A stretch of DNA of 41,735 nt from Nautiliaceae bacterium (GTDB lineage: Bacteria; Campylobacterota; Campylobacteria; Campylobacterales; Nautiliaceae). Below, in pieces: positions 14,791 through 23,200 of this stretch. The notes below the pieces were generated by a model that saw only the letters and a program-made list of their open reading frames with translations, did not search any database and was not told the origin of the DNA. Each line of letters opens with the position of its first letter. Position 1 is the first letter of the stretch. The stretch lies in assembly GCA_027063865.1 (NCBI GenBank), contig JAMOQT010000036.1:1-41735 (forward strand). Reading direction: 5' to 3'. Made by a program: the position numbers and the translations under genes.

Positions 14791-16059
14791 TTTTACCACT
14801 TCCCCGCTTAATGTATGTTTATTGGCGTTTGTTATTTTAACATCGACAATTTCACCGAGGTATTTATCCTTCTGTGGTATTTTTACCGTAAAAAAATTAT
14901 CGCTTTTACCCATTCCCGGTTCTTCAATTAATACTTTATAAATCTTTCCGATTTGGTTTTTTGCAATTTCATCAAGTATTTCGGCATGCCTTTTTTGAAG
15001 TCTGTATAATCTCTCTTTTGCCACTTGTTTATCCACTTGATTTGGCATGTCGGCGGCTTCGGTAAGAGGTCTTGGCGAATATACAAAACTGAAAATCTGC
15101 TCAAACCTGACTTTTTCAAGTACATCCATTGTTTCTTCAAAATCTTCTTCACTTTCACCCGGAAATCCCACTATTATATCGGTTGTAATGCTGACATCAG
15201 GAATTTGACGTATTATTTCGCATCTGTTTAAAAACCATTCCTTGCTGTATCCTCTTCTCATAGCCTTTAAAAGTTTAGTGCTTCCGCTTTGAAGAGGGAA
15301 ATGGATATGTTTGCAGATTTTAGGATTGTTTGCGAATTCTTCTAAAAATCTGTCGTCCGCATGAAGCGGATGGGGGGATGTGAATCTGATTCTCTCAATG
15401 CCGTCAATTTTGCTCACTTCCCTTAAAAGATCGGTAAAATCGACTTTTGGATGGCTTACGCTGAATCTTTTTCCGTAATTGTTTACGTTTTGTCCAAGAA
15501 GCGTTATTTCTTTAACGCCTTCAGCGGCTAATTTTTCTATTTGCCCGATAATCAAATCCATCGGAATTGAAAGCTCTTTTCCCCTGGTTTTCGGAACAAT
15601 GCAGTAAGAACATTTTTTATCGCATCCGACCATTATGTTTATAAAATCTTTATAAGGGTTTTTTCTGGTGTTTTTGAAAACATATGTAGTTTCATCGTAG
15701 TCTAAATCCGTAATAACCGCTTTTGGGGTGTTTAGGGCTTCTTTTATGCGGCTGACGTTTCTTGCGCCAAGGACAAAACTTACAAAGGGTGCTCTTTTGA
15801 TGATTTCTTTTCCCATATGCGAAGCCGTACATCCGCATACGCCGAATTTGGCATTCGGATTTTTTTTATTTAACGCACCGAGTTCGGAGAAGAGTTTTTG
15901 GACCGGTTTTTCCCTGACCGAGCAGGTATTAAGAAGAATCAAATCGGCATTTTCAGGATTTTGGGTAATTTCATACTCATCAGAGAGTTCTGCGATGATG
16001 TGTTCGGAGTCTTTTACGTTCATTTGACATCCGAACGTTTCAATATATAATTTTTTCAC
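14788..16059 (-). CDS. miaB: tRNA-2-methylthio-N6-adenosine synthase MiaB
   Basis: A radical SAM methylthiotransferase acting on i6A37 of tRNA. The N-terminal MTTase domain has three cluster cysteines (FGCQMN, NTCSV, GCTAS); the radical SAM motif is CDKKCSYC; a TRAM domain closes the protein. I place the start at the GTG at 16059 ([14 protein letters not shown], 423 residues). The longer ATG at 16119 would overlap a separate small gene that has its own ribosome site. The small gene stops 8 bases upstream of the GTG. An HP0268-like gene nearby echoes H. pylori order. Confidence 0.95.
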   Translation of the reverse strand: MKKLYIETFGCQMNVKDSEHIIAELSDEYEITQNPENADLILLNTCSVREKPVQKLFSELGALNKKNPNAKFGVCGCTASHMGKEIIKRAPFVSFVLGARNVSRIKEALNTPKAVITDLDYDETTYVFKNTRKNPYKDFINIMVGCDKKCSYCIVPKTRGKELSIPMDLIIGQIEKLAAEGVKEITLLGQNVNNYGKRFSVSHPKVDFTDLLREVSKIDGIERIRFTSPHPLHADDRFLEEFANNPKICKHIHFPLQSGSTKLLKAMRRGYSKEWFLNRCEIIRQIPDVSITTDIIVGFPGESEEDFEETMDVLEKVRFEQIFSFVYSPRPLTEAADMPNQVDKQVAKERLYRLQKRHAEILDEIAKNQIGKIYKVLIEEPGMGKSDNFFTVKIPQKDKYLGEIVDVKITNANKHTLSGEVVK

Positions 16060-16067
16060 TTTGCTTG

Positions 16068-16175
16068 TTATTTTTCGTGTTGTGGTTTGTGTTTTGTTTT
16101 CATTTCTTTTACAGTCCATAATCCAATTGCAAGTGCAATTAACCCTATTGTTGTAACAATGATTTGTCCTATCAT
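16068..16175 (-). CDS. 35-residue single-pass membrane protein
   Basis: ATG at 16175 with AAGGAGAG upstream encodes 35 residues: [18 protein letters not shown], then [17 protein letters not shown]. It is one transmembrane helix with a basic, His-containing cytoplasmic tail. The ATG overlaps the stop of the upstream 63-residue gene as ATGA, and miaB follows 8 bases later. The tight coupling and good ribosome site argue it is real. Function is unknown. Confidence 0.7.
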   Translation of the reverse strand: MIGQIIVTTIGLIALAIGLWTVKEMKTKHKPQHEK

Positions 16176-16363
16176 TTTAACTCTCCTTGAATATAGATAC
16201 CAACGATCATAACAAAAAATCCTACAAAAACATCAATTAAATTAAAAAACTCAATTGTCCCGTCGCTTATTCCGTATAATGCGTTAACAAATACACCAAG
16301 CCCTATGTTTTCGATGATTTTACCTCTTATTTTTAGATTATACCATAAATCAGTTATTTTCAT
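16172..16363 (-). CDS. 63-residue two-helix membrane protein
   Basis: [23 protein letters not shown] opens with an amphipathic basic segment (shown here only in part), followed by two hydrophobic helices at about 18-32 and 42-60 with a short polar turn. The stop is coupled as ATGA to the 35-residue protein. No family is recognised. The two small proteins may form a membrane pair. Confidence 0.65.
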   Translation of the reverse strand: MKITDLWYNLKIRGKIIENIGLGVFVNALYGISDGTIEFFNLIDVFVGFFVMIVGIYIQGELK

Positions 16364-16399
16364 ATAATTCTTTCATCCTTCAACCTTCTCCCTGTCACC

Positions 16400-16630
16400 T
16401 TAAATAATATGAAGCTCATACATATACGCGCCTTCGTCAAGACCGTATTTTACTTCCCTGAAATAGACAGAATATCCGTCGTTTTCAAGTCTGTCGATTA
16501 AATCTTTAAGGTCCTTGTATGACGTGTCCTTATGAAAATAAAAAAAAGAGTTCGGTTTTATCTCTTTTATAAAATCCTCATAAGTTTTTTCTATAATGTT
16601 GTTGTCACTGCTGATAAGTTTTAAAATCAT
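16400..16630 (-). CDS. HP0268-like small protein
   Basis: A 76-residue protein ending in YELHII, with FFYFHKDTSYKDLKDLIDRL and a GYSVYFREVKYG strand. Length, the central FYF and the ELHII end match my memory of H. pylori HP0268, a small protein of Smr-like fold reported as a nicking nuclease and located beside miaB there. It lies upstream of miaB here too. Enzyme activity in this copy is not shown by any motif I can point to. Confidence 0.75.
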   Translation of the reverse strand: MILKLISSDNNIIEKTYEDFIKEIKPNSFFYFHKDTSYKDLKDLIDRLENDGYSVYFREVKYGLDEGAYMYELHII

Positions 16631-16698
16631 TGTATTCCTTTTGTCTTTTATTATTATTTTAGCAAAAATTTTTGTAAAATTATACCTAAAAAAGTACT

Positions 16699-16789
16699 CA
16701 GTAAGCAGTAAACAGTAAACAGTCTTAAGTGAATTTTTTTATTTAAAATTTAATATACTATACTGGATACTGAAAACTGAAAACTGAAT
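16699..16789. repeat. facing period-7 arrays before nusA
   Basis: CAGTAAG, CAGTAAA and CAGTAAA words (16699-16723) face ACTGGAT, ACTGAAA, ACTGAAA and ACTGAAT words (16762-16789), giving imperfectly complementary arms. The right arm ends 10 bases before the nusA ribosome site. Confidence 0.75.
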
Positions 16790-16802
16790 AAAAAGGATAA
16801 TC

Positions 16803-17876
16803 GTGGAAAAAGTATTGGATTTACTATCGCTTGTGGCAAATGAAAAAGGTCTGGATTTTGAAGAAGTAAAAGAGGCGTTTAAACGCTCAATTATAAAAAC
16901 TGCCAAAAAAGTACTCGGTGATATAGATGTTGAAGTGGCAATTGAGGACGGAGAGCTAAAAATATACCAGATTTTTGAAGTAAGAAACGATGATACGGCT
17001 CTTGAAAATCCTGAGAGATATTTTTATCTTGACGAAGCTAGGGAATTTGACCCTAACGCACAAATAGGGGATAAGCTTAAAGTCGAGCTTGATCTGGGTA
17101 AGCTTGGAAGAAGCGGCGCAATGGCGCTTCAAAGAGAATTTGAAAGGGAAATTACAAGACTTTTAGAAAATGAAATATACAGAAAGCTCATCTCAAAACT
17201 TAACACTATTGTAAGCGGTGAAGTTGTAAAAGTGGACAGTGAAGAGAATACATGGGTTGAACTTGACGGAGTTAAAGGCGTACTGCCTATGAGAAACAGA
17301 ATCAAAGGCGAAAAATTTGAAGTCGGCGATGTAATGAAAGCCCTTTTAAAATATGTGCATTTTGATACCAAGAGGGGTATTACAATCGAACTTAGCCGTA
17401 CAAATCCAAAATTTTTGGAAAAGCTAATTGAATCTGCGGTCCCTGAAGTTAGGGATGGAATTATAAAAATACACACAAGTGCCAGAATTCCGGGGGTTAG
17501 GAGTAAAGTGGCTGTAAGCTCTCTTAATCCTAAAGTGGAACCGATAGGAACCATTATAGGTAAAAACGGAGTTAGAATCAATGCTGTTTCCAACGAATTA
17601 AACGGTGAAAACATCGATGTGATTGAATATTCCCCCAAACCGGAAATTTTTATTGCAAGGGCATTGTCTCCGGCAATTGTAAAAAACGTTCAGGTTGATG
17701 AAGATAAAGCTTATGCCTTAGTTGAAGTGGACCCAGACCAAAAAGCAAAAGCAATAGGAAAAAACGGTATAAACATAACACTTGCCGGAATGCTTACGAA
17801 ATATAAAATAGAACTTAAAGATGCAGAGGAAAAAACAAAAGATACGAGTAAGTTAGAGAATCTATTTAAAATATAA
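16803..17876 (+). CDS. nusA: transcription termination/antitermination factor NusA
   Basis: A 357-residue NusA that binds RNA polymerase and nascent RNA to tune pausing, termination and antitermination. The N-terminal domain (about 1-125), an S1 domain starting near IVSGEVVKVDSEENTW, and two KH domains (GTIIGKNGVRINAVSNEL and KAIGKNGINITLA) are present. The acidic C-terminal repeats of enterobacteria are absent, as is usual here. The start is a GTG with AAAAGGA upstream. Its neighbour 8 bases downstream is a membrane protein unrelated to transcription. Confidence 0.96.
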   Translation: MEKVLDLLSLVANEKGLDFEEVKEAFKRSIIKTAKKVLGDIDVEVAIEDGELKIYQIFEVRNDDTALENPERYFYLDEAREFDPNAQIGDKLKVELDLGKLGRSGAMALQREFEREITRLLENEIYRKLISKLNTIVSGEVVKVDSEENTWVELDGVKGVLPMRNRIKGEKFEVGDVMKALLKYVHFDTKRGITIELSRTNPKFLEKLIESAVPEVRDGIIKIHTSARIPGVRSKVAVSSLNPKVEPIGTIIGKNGVRINAVSNELNGENIDVIEYSPKPEIFIARALSPAIVKNVQVDEDKAYALVEVDPDQKAKAIGKNGINITLAGMLTKYKIELKDAEEKTKDTSKLENLFKI

Positions 17877-17884
17877 GGAATTTA

Positions 17885-18841
17885 ATGCGTTATTTTTATT
17901 TTTCTTTCATTATAGCCGCAATAGGTCTTGGACTTGCGTTTTTTATTGACGGGTGGAGTGCCGTTTATCTGACGGCTATTTTGGCTCTTTTAGAAGTTAG
18001 CCTTTCATTTGACAATGCAGTGGTTAATGCAAAAATATTAAAAGATTTTGATAAAGTCTGGGAGAAGCGGTTTTTAACGTGGGGAATGGTTATAGCCGTT
18101 TTTGGGATGAGGTTTTTATTTCCCATATTGATAGTTTCCGTTGCCGCAAATCTTGGCATTATAGAAACATTGAATATAGCAATCAACCATCCTCACCGCT
18201 ATTATGAGATTTTGCTTGAGAGTGAAAAGCTAATTTACGCATTCGGTGGTGCGTTTTTGTGGCTGGTGTTTACCGATTTTTTATTTGAGGATAAAGAAGT
18301 CAGATGGATAAAACCTGTAGAAAGGTATGCTGAAAAGCTGGGGAAAGTTAATAATATTTCATTAATAATCGCAACAATTATAGGGATTATAATAATTTAT
18401 GACTCAAAGTCTTACGAAATAGGAATTGCATATCTTTTGGGGATGCTTACTTTTTCTTTACTTAACGGAATAAACGATGCTTTTGCCATTGAAGGTGCTA
18501 AAAATGGTCTGATGGGATTTTTGTATCTTGAGGTATTGGATGCAAGTTTCAGCTTTGACGGAGTAATCGGGGCTTTTGCTATTACCGGTAATATTTTCCT
18601 TATTATGATAGGTTTGGGTATTGGGGCTATGTTTGTAAGAAGTCTTACAATCTGGATGGTTGAAAAAGGGGTTTTAAACGAATACAAATACCTCGAACAC
18701 GGAGCCCACTATGCAATCGGTGTTTTGGCGGTTATTATGCTTTTAAAAATATTTATGGAAGTAGGCGAGGTTTTGACAGGAACAATAGGACTTGGACTTT
18801 TAATTTTGGCATTTTTGCATTCAAAGTATGAAGAACGTTAA
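17885..18841 (+). CDS. DUF475 / TerC-like integral membrane protein
   Basis: A 318-residue multi-pass membrane protein with about eight to nine hydrophobic segments. Two internal acidic motifs, EVSLSFDNAVVNA (near 37-49) and DASFSFDGVIGAF (near 219-231), have the FDN/FDG signature of the DUF475 and TerC families. TerC-type proteins are linked to metal (manganese, calcium) handling and membrane-protein metallation. The substrate here is not shown. It starts 8 bases after nusA and its stop overlaps the convergent murB end by 4 bases. Confidence 0.85.
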   Translation: MRYFYFSFIIAAIGLGLAFFIDGWSAVYLTAILALLEVSLSFDNAVVNAKILKDFDKVWEKRFLTWGMVIAVFGMRFLFPILIVSVAANLGIIETLNIAINHPHRYYEILLESEKLIYAFGGAFLWLVFTDFLFEDKEVRWIKPVERYAEKLGKVNNISLIIATIIGIIIIYDSKSYEIGIAYLLGMLTFSLLNGINDAFAIEGAKNGLMGFLYLEVLDASFSFDGVIGAFAITGNIFLIMIGLGIGAMFVRSLTIWMVEKGVLNEYKYLEHGAHYAIGVLAVIMLLKIFMEVGEVLTGTIGLGLLILAFLHSKYEER

Positions 18842-19617
18842 ATTATTTTAATTTCTTCTTTGAGTAAAATACCGAAATTTTCAAAAACCCTTTTTTTTGC
18901 CTCATTAATTAAAAACAGCATATCATCAAATGTCCCGTCGCCCGTATTTACAAAAAAGTTTGCGTGAATTTCGCTGACTTTAACACCGCCTTTAACCATT
19001 CCTTTCATTCCGACGGATTCAATCAGCCTTCCTGCGTAATCGTTATCCGGGTTTTTAAAGACACTTCCTAAACTCGGTTCTTTAGGTTGATTTGAGCGTA
19101 TTTTTTTTAATTCTAGATCCAAATCAAAATCGAATTTTCCCTTAATTTCAAAGACCGCTTCAAAGACAGGCTCATTTATATTTGAATGTCTGTAGCTAAA
19201 TTCGAACTCTTTTTTTTCTTTTAATCCCTCGGTTGTTTTTATTGCGGCTAAATGATTTGAAATTTCGTATTCCTTAACCCCCGCGTTCATTTTTACACTG
19301 CCGCCTATGGTACCGGGAAGCTTGCTTAAAAATTCAAAGCCTCCTATATTGTTTTTTTTGCAAAAATTGTAAAGTATTTGATTATTGGTTTTGCCTCCGA
19401 CGTGCAAATAACCGTTTTTAATTTTTATGTATTTATATCTGTCGTCTAAAACGGCTAAATTTTCTGTATTTGGGGAAATAAGTGTATTTGTGGCTTTTCC
19501 GATGATAAATTCTCCGTTATAATTGTCTTCGCTTAGTAATTTAACTTTTATTTTAGGACCTATTTTTATGCTTGAAAATTTTGAAAAATCAATAATTTTC
19601 CATTTTACATTTTCCAT
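18838..19617 (-). CDS. murB: UDP-N-acetylenolpyruvoylglucosamine reductase MurB
   Basis: A 259-residue FAD enzyme that reduces UDP-GlcNAc-enolpyruvate to UDP-MurNAc in peptidoglycan synthesis. FLSKLPGTIGGSVKMNAGV contacts FAD, SLGSVFKNP carries the proton-donor serine, and AGRLIESVGMKG plus VSEIHANFFVN complete the active site. It is a short form typical of the group. The first residues MENVKWK come from a period-7 DNA array. The start ATG itself lies in that array and has no clear ribosome site beyond GGAAAA. It sits 13 bases after fliQ, the H. pylori order. Confidence 0.95.
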   Translation of the reverse strand: MENVKWKIIDFSKFSSIKIGPKIKVKLLSEDNYNGEFIIGKATNTLISPNTENLAVLDDRYKYIKIKNGYLHVGGKTNNQILYNFCKKNNIGGFEFLSKLPGTIGGSVKMNAGVKEYEISNHLAAIKTTEGLKEKKEFEFSYRHSNINEPVFEAVFEIKGKFDFDLDLELKKIRSNQPKEPSLGSVFKNPDNDYAGRLIESVGMKGMVKGGVKVSEIHANFFVNTGDGTFDDMLFLINEAKKRVFENFGILLKEEIKII

Positions 19618-19632
19618 TTTTATTTTCCATTT
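19594..19632 (-). repeat. period-7 array at the fliQ-murB border
   Basis: On the minus strand, ATGGAAA, ATGTAAA and ATGGAAA words run across the border and into the first seven murB codons. The same words lie inside recJ and at the mnmC-like start. Confidence 0.7.
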
Positions 19633-19897
19633 ATCTTAGAAAAGTAGGTATAAGTTTAAATACATAAGTGGTAAAATCAATTATTTCATTCATCATCCAC
19701 GGCATTGTAAAAATTAAAACCACCGCAATTGCCAAAATTTTAGGAACGAAACTCAGCGTCATTTCGTTAATCTGCGTGGTTGCCTGAAAAATTGAAATCA
19801 ATAAACCCACTATCATTCCTACAAGCAATGCCGGAAGAGATAACAGAAGTGCAAGTTTAAGCGTTTGGACTGCAAGGGCTATTATTTCAGACTGCAA
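19631..19897 (-). CDS. fliQ: flagellar export apparatus protein FliQ
   Basis: An 88-residue two-helix membrane protein of the flagellar type III export gate. LALLLSLPALLVGMIVGLLI and the conserved FQATTQINEMTLSFVPK loop, then a second helix, are diagnostic. The ATG overlaps the last codons of the PemK-like gene by 11 bases. No other flagellar genes are in the window, which is normal for the scattered flagellar genes of this phylum. Confidence 0.96.
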   Translation of the reverse strand: MQSEIIALAVQTLKLALLLSLPALLVGMIVGLLISIFQATTQINEMTLSFVPKILAIAVVLIFTMPWMMNEIIDFTTYVFKLIPTFLR

Positions 19898-20363
19898 AAT
19901 CGACTCCTAATACTTTCATAACGGCTTCATCTACTTTTTTCATTTCTTCTTTACTTAGTTTTGTAACCAAGCCTTTTGAAAAAATTATTTTTCCCGTTGA
20001 TATTATACCAATTGCTGTGGCTACTATTTCGCTGTCCTTGCTCATATTGTCCCTTTTTTTAATCAAAACCCTGTAATCTCCGCCTAATATCTGTCCCGAA
20101 AGCGGCAATACCACAACCGTATGATATAACCCTTCAAAACAGGCTTTGTTTAGGAAATCATTTTGATATATTAAAAACGGTCTGGTTTTGGCAGAATCTG
20201 TCAGTTTTGCAAAATAAATCTCACCCCTTTTGAATTCGGGGACTTTTTCCCCTTTGAATTCCCCTTCGAAAAATTCAATGTAACTTGCCCGCTGCGTTCT
20301 TGGTTTGCACTTTAGTGACAGTTCGTTTCTTTCAAGCCATTTTTGAAATTTTTCACTTTTCAT
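19887..20363 (-). CDS. PemK/MazF-like protein with N-terminal extension
   Basis: A 158-residue protein. From residue about 45 it reads as a MazF/PemK-type fold: KRGEIYFAKL, TRPFLIYQNDFLN, VVVLPLSG and a late STGKIIFSKGLVTKLS. MazF toxins are sequence-specific mRNA interferases. The first 44 residues are an extra, partly basic segment. No antitoxin gene adjoins it; its neighbours are mqnD and fliQ. The ATG and first codons (MKSEKF) lie in a period-7 array that also supplies the mqnD stop. It could be an orphan toxin or a domesticated regulator. Confidence 0.75.
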   Translation of the reverse strand: MKSEKFQKWLERNELSLKCKPRTQRASYIEFFEGEFKGEKVPEFKRGEIYFAKLTDSAKTRPFLIYQNDFLNKACFEGLYHTVVVLPLSGQILGGDYRVLIKKRDNMSKDSEIVATAIGIISTGKIIFSKGLVTKLSKEEMKKVDEAVMKVLGVDFAV

Positions 20364-20379
20364 TTTTCACTTTTCATTA
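20350..20379 (-). repeat. period-7 array at the mqnD-pemK border
   Basis: Minus-strand words ATGAAAA, GTGAAAA, ATGAAAA and GTGAAAA run in tandem. They encode the last two residues and stop of mqnD in one frame and the start MKSEK of the next gene in another. Confidence 0.75.
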
Positions 20380-21266
20380 AATCTCAGGTTTTTATATTCT
20401 CTTGGTATCATATATTCCCTTATGTCTTTTATTCGGGGCAACAATCCCGCCTTATGTCCTATATCATACAGTTTATTGATCGCGTTAATTTGTTCTTCAT
20501 CAAGTTCGATTGATTTATCGTTTGCGTAAAGCGAGAGGTATTTATCAAGCGTTTTATCATTAACCCTCACTAAATTTCTTTCGATTAACATTTTTGCAAG
20601 AAGGTTTTTATGTGTGTTTGCCACATCTACCGCTTTTGTCAAAATCTCTTCAATTTCAATTGCGTTAAGCAGTGGAATTGAGCGCCTGATTGCCATTCCG
20701 CCAAGGGGCAGGGGTGTGTTCCCCGCAAGTTCGACCCATATATCCCAAAGCTCTTTTTCAACTTCCAGCCTTTCATCGAATGTTAAAATGCTTTCATGAA
20801 TCAATACACCCGCATCCACTTCGCCGTTTAATACGGAGTCTTCTATTTCAAGGAAATTTTTGTAAACAATTCTCGCTTTTGGGTAAGCAATTTTAAAAAT
20901 CAGTGCGTTTGTGGTGTATTCGCCGCTTAGCGCTACTTTAAAATTGGGTTTTAGTTTTTTGCCTTTTAGTTTTACGAGCTTAGGACCATATCCGTAACCG
21001 AAACTAATCGCAGTACGTAAAAGCGCATATTCATCCTTTATAAAAGGATACGCCCCAAAACTTATAGCACTTACGTCATATATGTTTTTAAGGGCTTTTT
21101 GATTAAGTGTTTCAATATCCTCGGCTATATTTTCAAAATTGTATTTAATTTGGCGTCCTGGGCTTACATTTATCCACCCGAATTTAATTGCATAATACAT
21201 AAAAATGTCATCCGCATCCGGAGAGTGTGCCACCGTTATTTTTTTAATTAATTTTTCATTATCCAT
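20367..21266 (-). CDS. mqnD: 1,4-dihydroxy-6-naphthoate synthase MqnD
   Basis: A 299-residue periplasmic-binding-protein-like enzyme of the futalosine route to menaquinone, which converts cyclic dehypoxanthine futalosine to 1,4-dihydroxy-6-naphthoate. The family's N-terminal HSPDADDIFMYYAIKFGW, SFGYGYGPKLV and PLPLGGMAIRR motifs are visible. Epsilonproteobacteria make menaquinone this way, so the gene suits an anaerobic or microaerobic respirer. The first codons (MDNEKL) lie next to a word array. Confidence 0.92.
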   Translation of the reverse strand: MDNEKLIKKITVAHSPDADDIFMYYAIKFGWINVSPGRQIKYNFENIAEDIETLNQKALKNIYDVSAISFGAYPFIKDEYALLRTAISFGYGYGPKLVKLKGKKLKPNFKVALSGEYTTNALIFKIAYPKARIVYKNFLEIEDSVLNGEVDAGVLIHESILTFDERLEVEKELWDIWVELAGNTPLPLGGMAIRRSIPLLNAIEIEEILTKAVDVANTHKNLLAKMLIERNLVRVNDKTLDKYLSLYANDKSIELDEEQINAINKLYDIGHKAGLLPRIKDIREYMIPREYKNLRFNEK

Positions 21267-21310
21267 TTTTCACTCTCTTTCACTTTTTTCACCCTTTTTT
21301 ACTTTTCCCT
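21252..21310 (-). repeat. period-7-like array upstream of mqnD
   Basis: Minus-strand GTGAAAAA, GTGAAAGAG and ATGGATAATGAAAAAT words are irregular but of the same family as those at 20350 and 21861. They cover the gap between the Uma2 gene and mqnD and include the mqnD start. Confidence 0.5.
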
Positions 21311-21825
21311 TATATTATTTCTTCCAAAATTTCTTCTTTTGTTAAAGTAATATCTCCACAAGGAGTTTTTAAAGTAATTTCTTCCAATTCTTTTTCTGTT
21401 TTTAAATTCAGCATAATAATTTTATTATCAGGATATATCATGACGTAAAAAGGGACTTTTTGGTTTTTATAGATTTCTTTTTTGGTTATTTCATCCCTTA
21501 GTTTGGTAGATGATGAAATAATTTCAAAAATAATCAAAGGCGCTTTTGTGATGTATTTGCCAAGCTTTCCGCATATTAAACTTACATCCGGTCTTAAAAC
21601 GGTGTCTTTACTGACTCTGTATTCGGCTTCGCCTAATACATAGCATTCTTTACAGTTTTTAAGTTTTGAATTTAAAAGATATCCCAGTTTCATTAATATC
21701 CACTGATGCTTATTAAAAGGAGCCGGTGCCATCACATAAGGTCTGCCTTTGATTAACTCCCAGTCACCTTTCCACTGCTCATAATCTTTAACGGTATATA
21801 GCTCTTCAATAATCGCAATAGCCAT
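21310..21825 (-). CDS. Uma2-family (DUF820) nuclease-fold protein
   Basis: A 171-residue DUF820/Uma2 protein with the PD-(D/E)XK core: E13-type start region DYEQWKGDWELIKG, VLRPDVSLI (D) and PLIIFEIISSST (E), then a Lys/Tyr helix (EITKKEIYKNQKV). These proteins are common in cyanobacteria and often spread as paralogues; restriction or repair roles are guessed but unproven. It has its own gap on both sides and may be accessory. Confidence 0.88.
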   Translation of the reverse strand: MAIAIIEELYTVKDYEQWKGDWELIKGRPYVMAPAPFNKHQWILMKLGYLLNSKLKNCKECYVLGEAEYRVSKDTVLRPDVSLICGKLGKYITKAPLIIFEIISSSTKLRDEITKKEIYKNQKVPFYVMIYPDNKIIMLNLKTEKELEEITLKTPCGDITLTKEEILEEII

Positions 21826-21860
21826 TTAAAAGCCTTTTTTCTAATTATAGCAAATTAATT

Positions 21861-21943
21861 GAAAAGGGTGAAAGAGGGTTAAAAAGGATAAATCTCTTCC
21901 CCTTCAACCTTCATCCTTCTCCCTTCACCCTTCACCCTTTTTT
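21861..21943. repeat. facing period-7 arrays before recA
   Basis: The left arm has GAAAAGG, GTGAAAG and AGGGTTA words. The right arm has CCTTCAA, CCTTCAT, CCTTCTC and CCTTCAC twice. The arms are roughly complementary (GGTGAA against TTCACC). TATAAT at 21946-21951 follows directly. Confidence 0.8.
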
Positions 21944-21945
21944 GA

Positions 21946-21951
21946 TATAAT
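21946..21951 (+). promoter_or_regulatory. -10 box of recA
   Basis: A perfect TATAAT sits 27 bases before the recA ATG. Any -35 lies in the period-7 array, so the array may shape recA expression. I see no LexA-type box. Confidence 0.45.
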
Positions 21952-21978
21952 TGCATAATATTTATAAAAAGGATTTAA

Positions 21979-23019
21979 ATGGATACTAATAAGCAAAAAG
22001 CACTTGAACTTGCTATGAAACAGATTGACAAGCAGTTCGGAAAAGGCTCTTTGGTTAAACTCAGCGATAAGGAGATAGAACCTATTGCTTCAATCCCTAC
22101 AGGAAGCTTCGGGCTTGATTTAGCTCTTGGAATAGGCGGTATTCCAAAGGGGAGAATTACCGAAATTTATGGACCTGAAAGCAGCGGTAAAACTACGTTA
22201 GCGCTTTCAATAATCGCACAGGCTCAAAAGCAGGGCGGAATTGCAGCGTTTATAGATGCCGAGCACGCGCTTGACGTAATTTACGCAAAACATATAGGGG
22301 TGGATGTTGATAACCTGCTTGTTTCACAGCCGGATTACGGTGAGCAGGCTTTGGAAATTGTGGAAACTCTTGCAAGAAGCGGTGCGGTTGATATTATCGT
22401 AGTAGATTCGGTTGCGGCACTTACACCTAAAGCCGAAATAGAAGGAAATATGGGGGATGCTCAGGTGGGCGTTCAGGCAAGGCTTATGAGTCAGGCTTTA
22501 AGAAAACTTACAGCCGCCATCCATAAAATGAACACAACCGTGGTGTTTATCAACCAGATAAGAATGAAAATCGGAATGATGGGTTACGGAAATCCTGAAA
22601 CGACTACCGGAGGTAACGCACTTAAATTCTATTCATCAGTTAGACTTGATGTAAGAAGAATAGCTACCTTAAAACAGGCTGATAAAGAAGTCGGAAACAG
22701 GGTTAAGGTAAAAGTTGTTAAAAACAAAGTGGCGCCTCCGTTTAGAATTGCAGAATTTGACATAATGTTCGGTAAAGGTATCAGTAGGGAAGGCGAGATT
22801 TTAGATTACGGTGTAAAACTCGATATAATTGACAAAAGCGGGGCTTGGTTCAGTTACGGGGCAACGAAGCTTGGACAGGGTAAAGAAAACGCAAAAGAAT
22901 ATCTCAAAAATCATCCTGAATTAGCTAAAGAAATTGAAGAAAAAATAAAAGAAGCGTTAGGCGTTGAGCTTTCTCATATGATTGAAACTATTGAAAAAAA
23001 TGAAGATGAAAATGTATAG
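21979..23019 (+). CDS. recA: recombinase RecA
   Basis: A 346-residue RecA that forms filaments on single-stranded DNA and drives strand exchange. Walker [10 protein letters not shown] (near 65-73), Walker [13 protein letters not shown], the L1/L2 loops and NQIRMKIG stretch are canonical. The C-terminal tail is acidic (EKNEDENV). SD AAAAGGA precedes the ATG. The order recA, small genes, eno, FtsB-like, AMIN, aroK matches H. pylori HP0153-HP0157 except for two small membrane genes inserted here. Confidence 0.98.
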   Translation: MDTNKQKALELAMKQIDKQFGKGSLVKLSDKEIEPIASIPTGSFGLDLALGIGGIPKGRITEIYGPESSGKTTLALSIIAQAQKQGGIAAFIDAEHALDVIYAKHIGVDVDNLLVSQPDYGEQALEIVETLARSGAVDIIVVDSVAALTPKAEIEGNMGDAQVGVQARLMSQALRKLTAAIHKMNTTVVFINQIRMKIGMMGYGNPETTTGGNALKFYSSVRLDVRRIATLKQADKEVGNRVKVKVVKNKVAPPFRIAEFDIMFGKGISREGEILDYGVKLDIIDKSGAWFSYGATKLGQGKENAKEYLKNHPELAKEIEEKIKEALGVELSHMIETIEKNEDENV

Positions 23020-23200
23020 AGTGTTTGAAGAGATTGGTAAAGCGTTATTTAATTTTGCAAATTTAGTAACGGCTATAATTTTTTTGAAAGCATTTTTTGA
23101 TAAAGATGAAGTGAGTATGTTGTTGTATGGTATATATTTTTTTGTTTCGTTTTATTTTTTAGGTAGTGTATTACTTTATTTATCAAAGGACAAAGTATGA
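23012..23200 (+). CDS. 62-residue two-helix membrane protein
   Basis: The ATG at 23012 overlaps the recA stop region (GAAAATGTATAG), giving 62 residues with an amphipathic start and two hydrophobic helices at about 14-28 and 36-55, then a KDKV tail. Earlier in-frame ATGs at 22982, 23000 and 23006 lie inside recA and are less likely. No family is recognised. Its stop overlaps the next ATG as ATGA. Confidence 0.65.
   Translation: MYRVFEEIGKALFNFANLVTAIIFLKAFFDKDEVSMLLYGIYFFVSFYFLGSVLLYLSKDKV

Noticed and set aside
16060-16119. ATG-initiated N-terminal extension of MiaB
   Set aside because: The region codes the 35-residue membrane protein in another frame with a good ribosome site, and the extension has no MiaB similarity.
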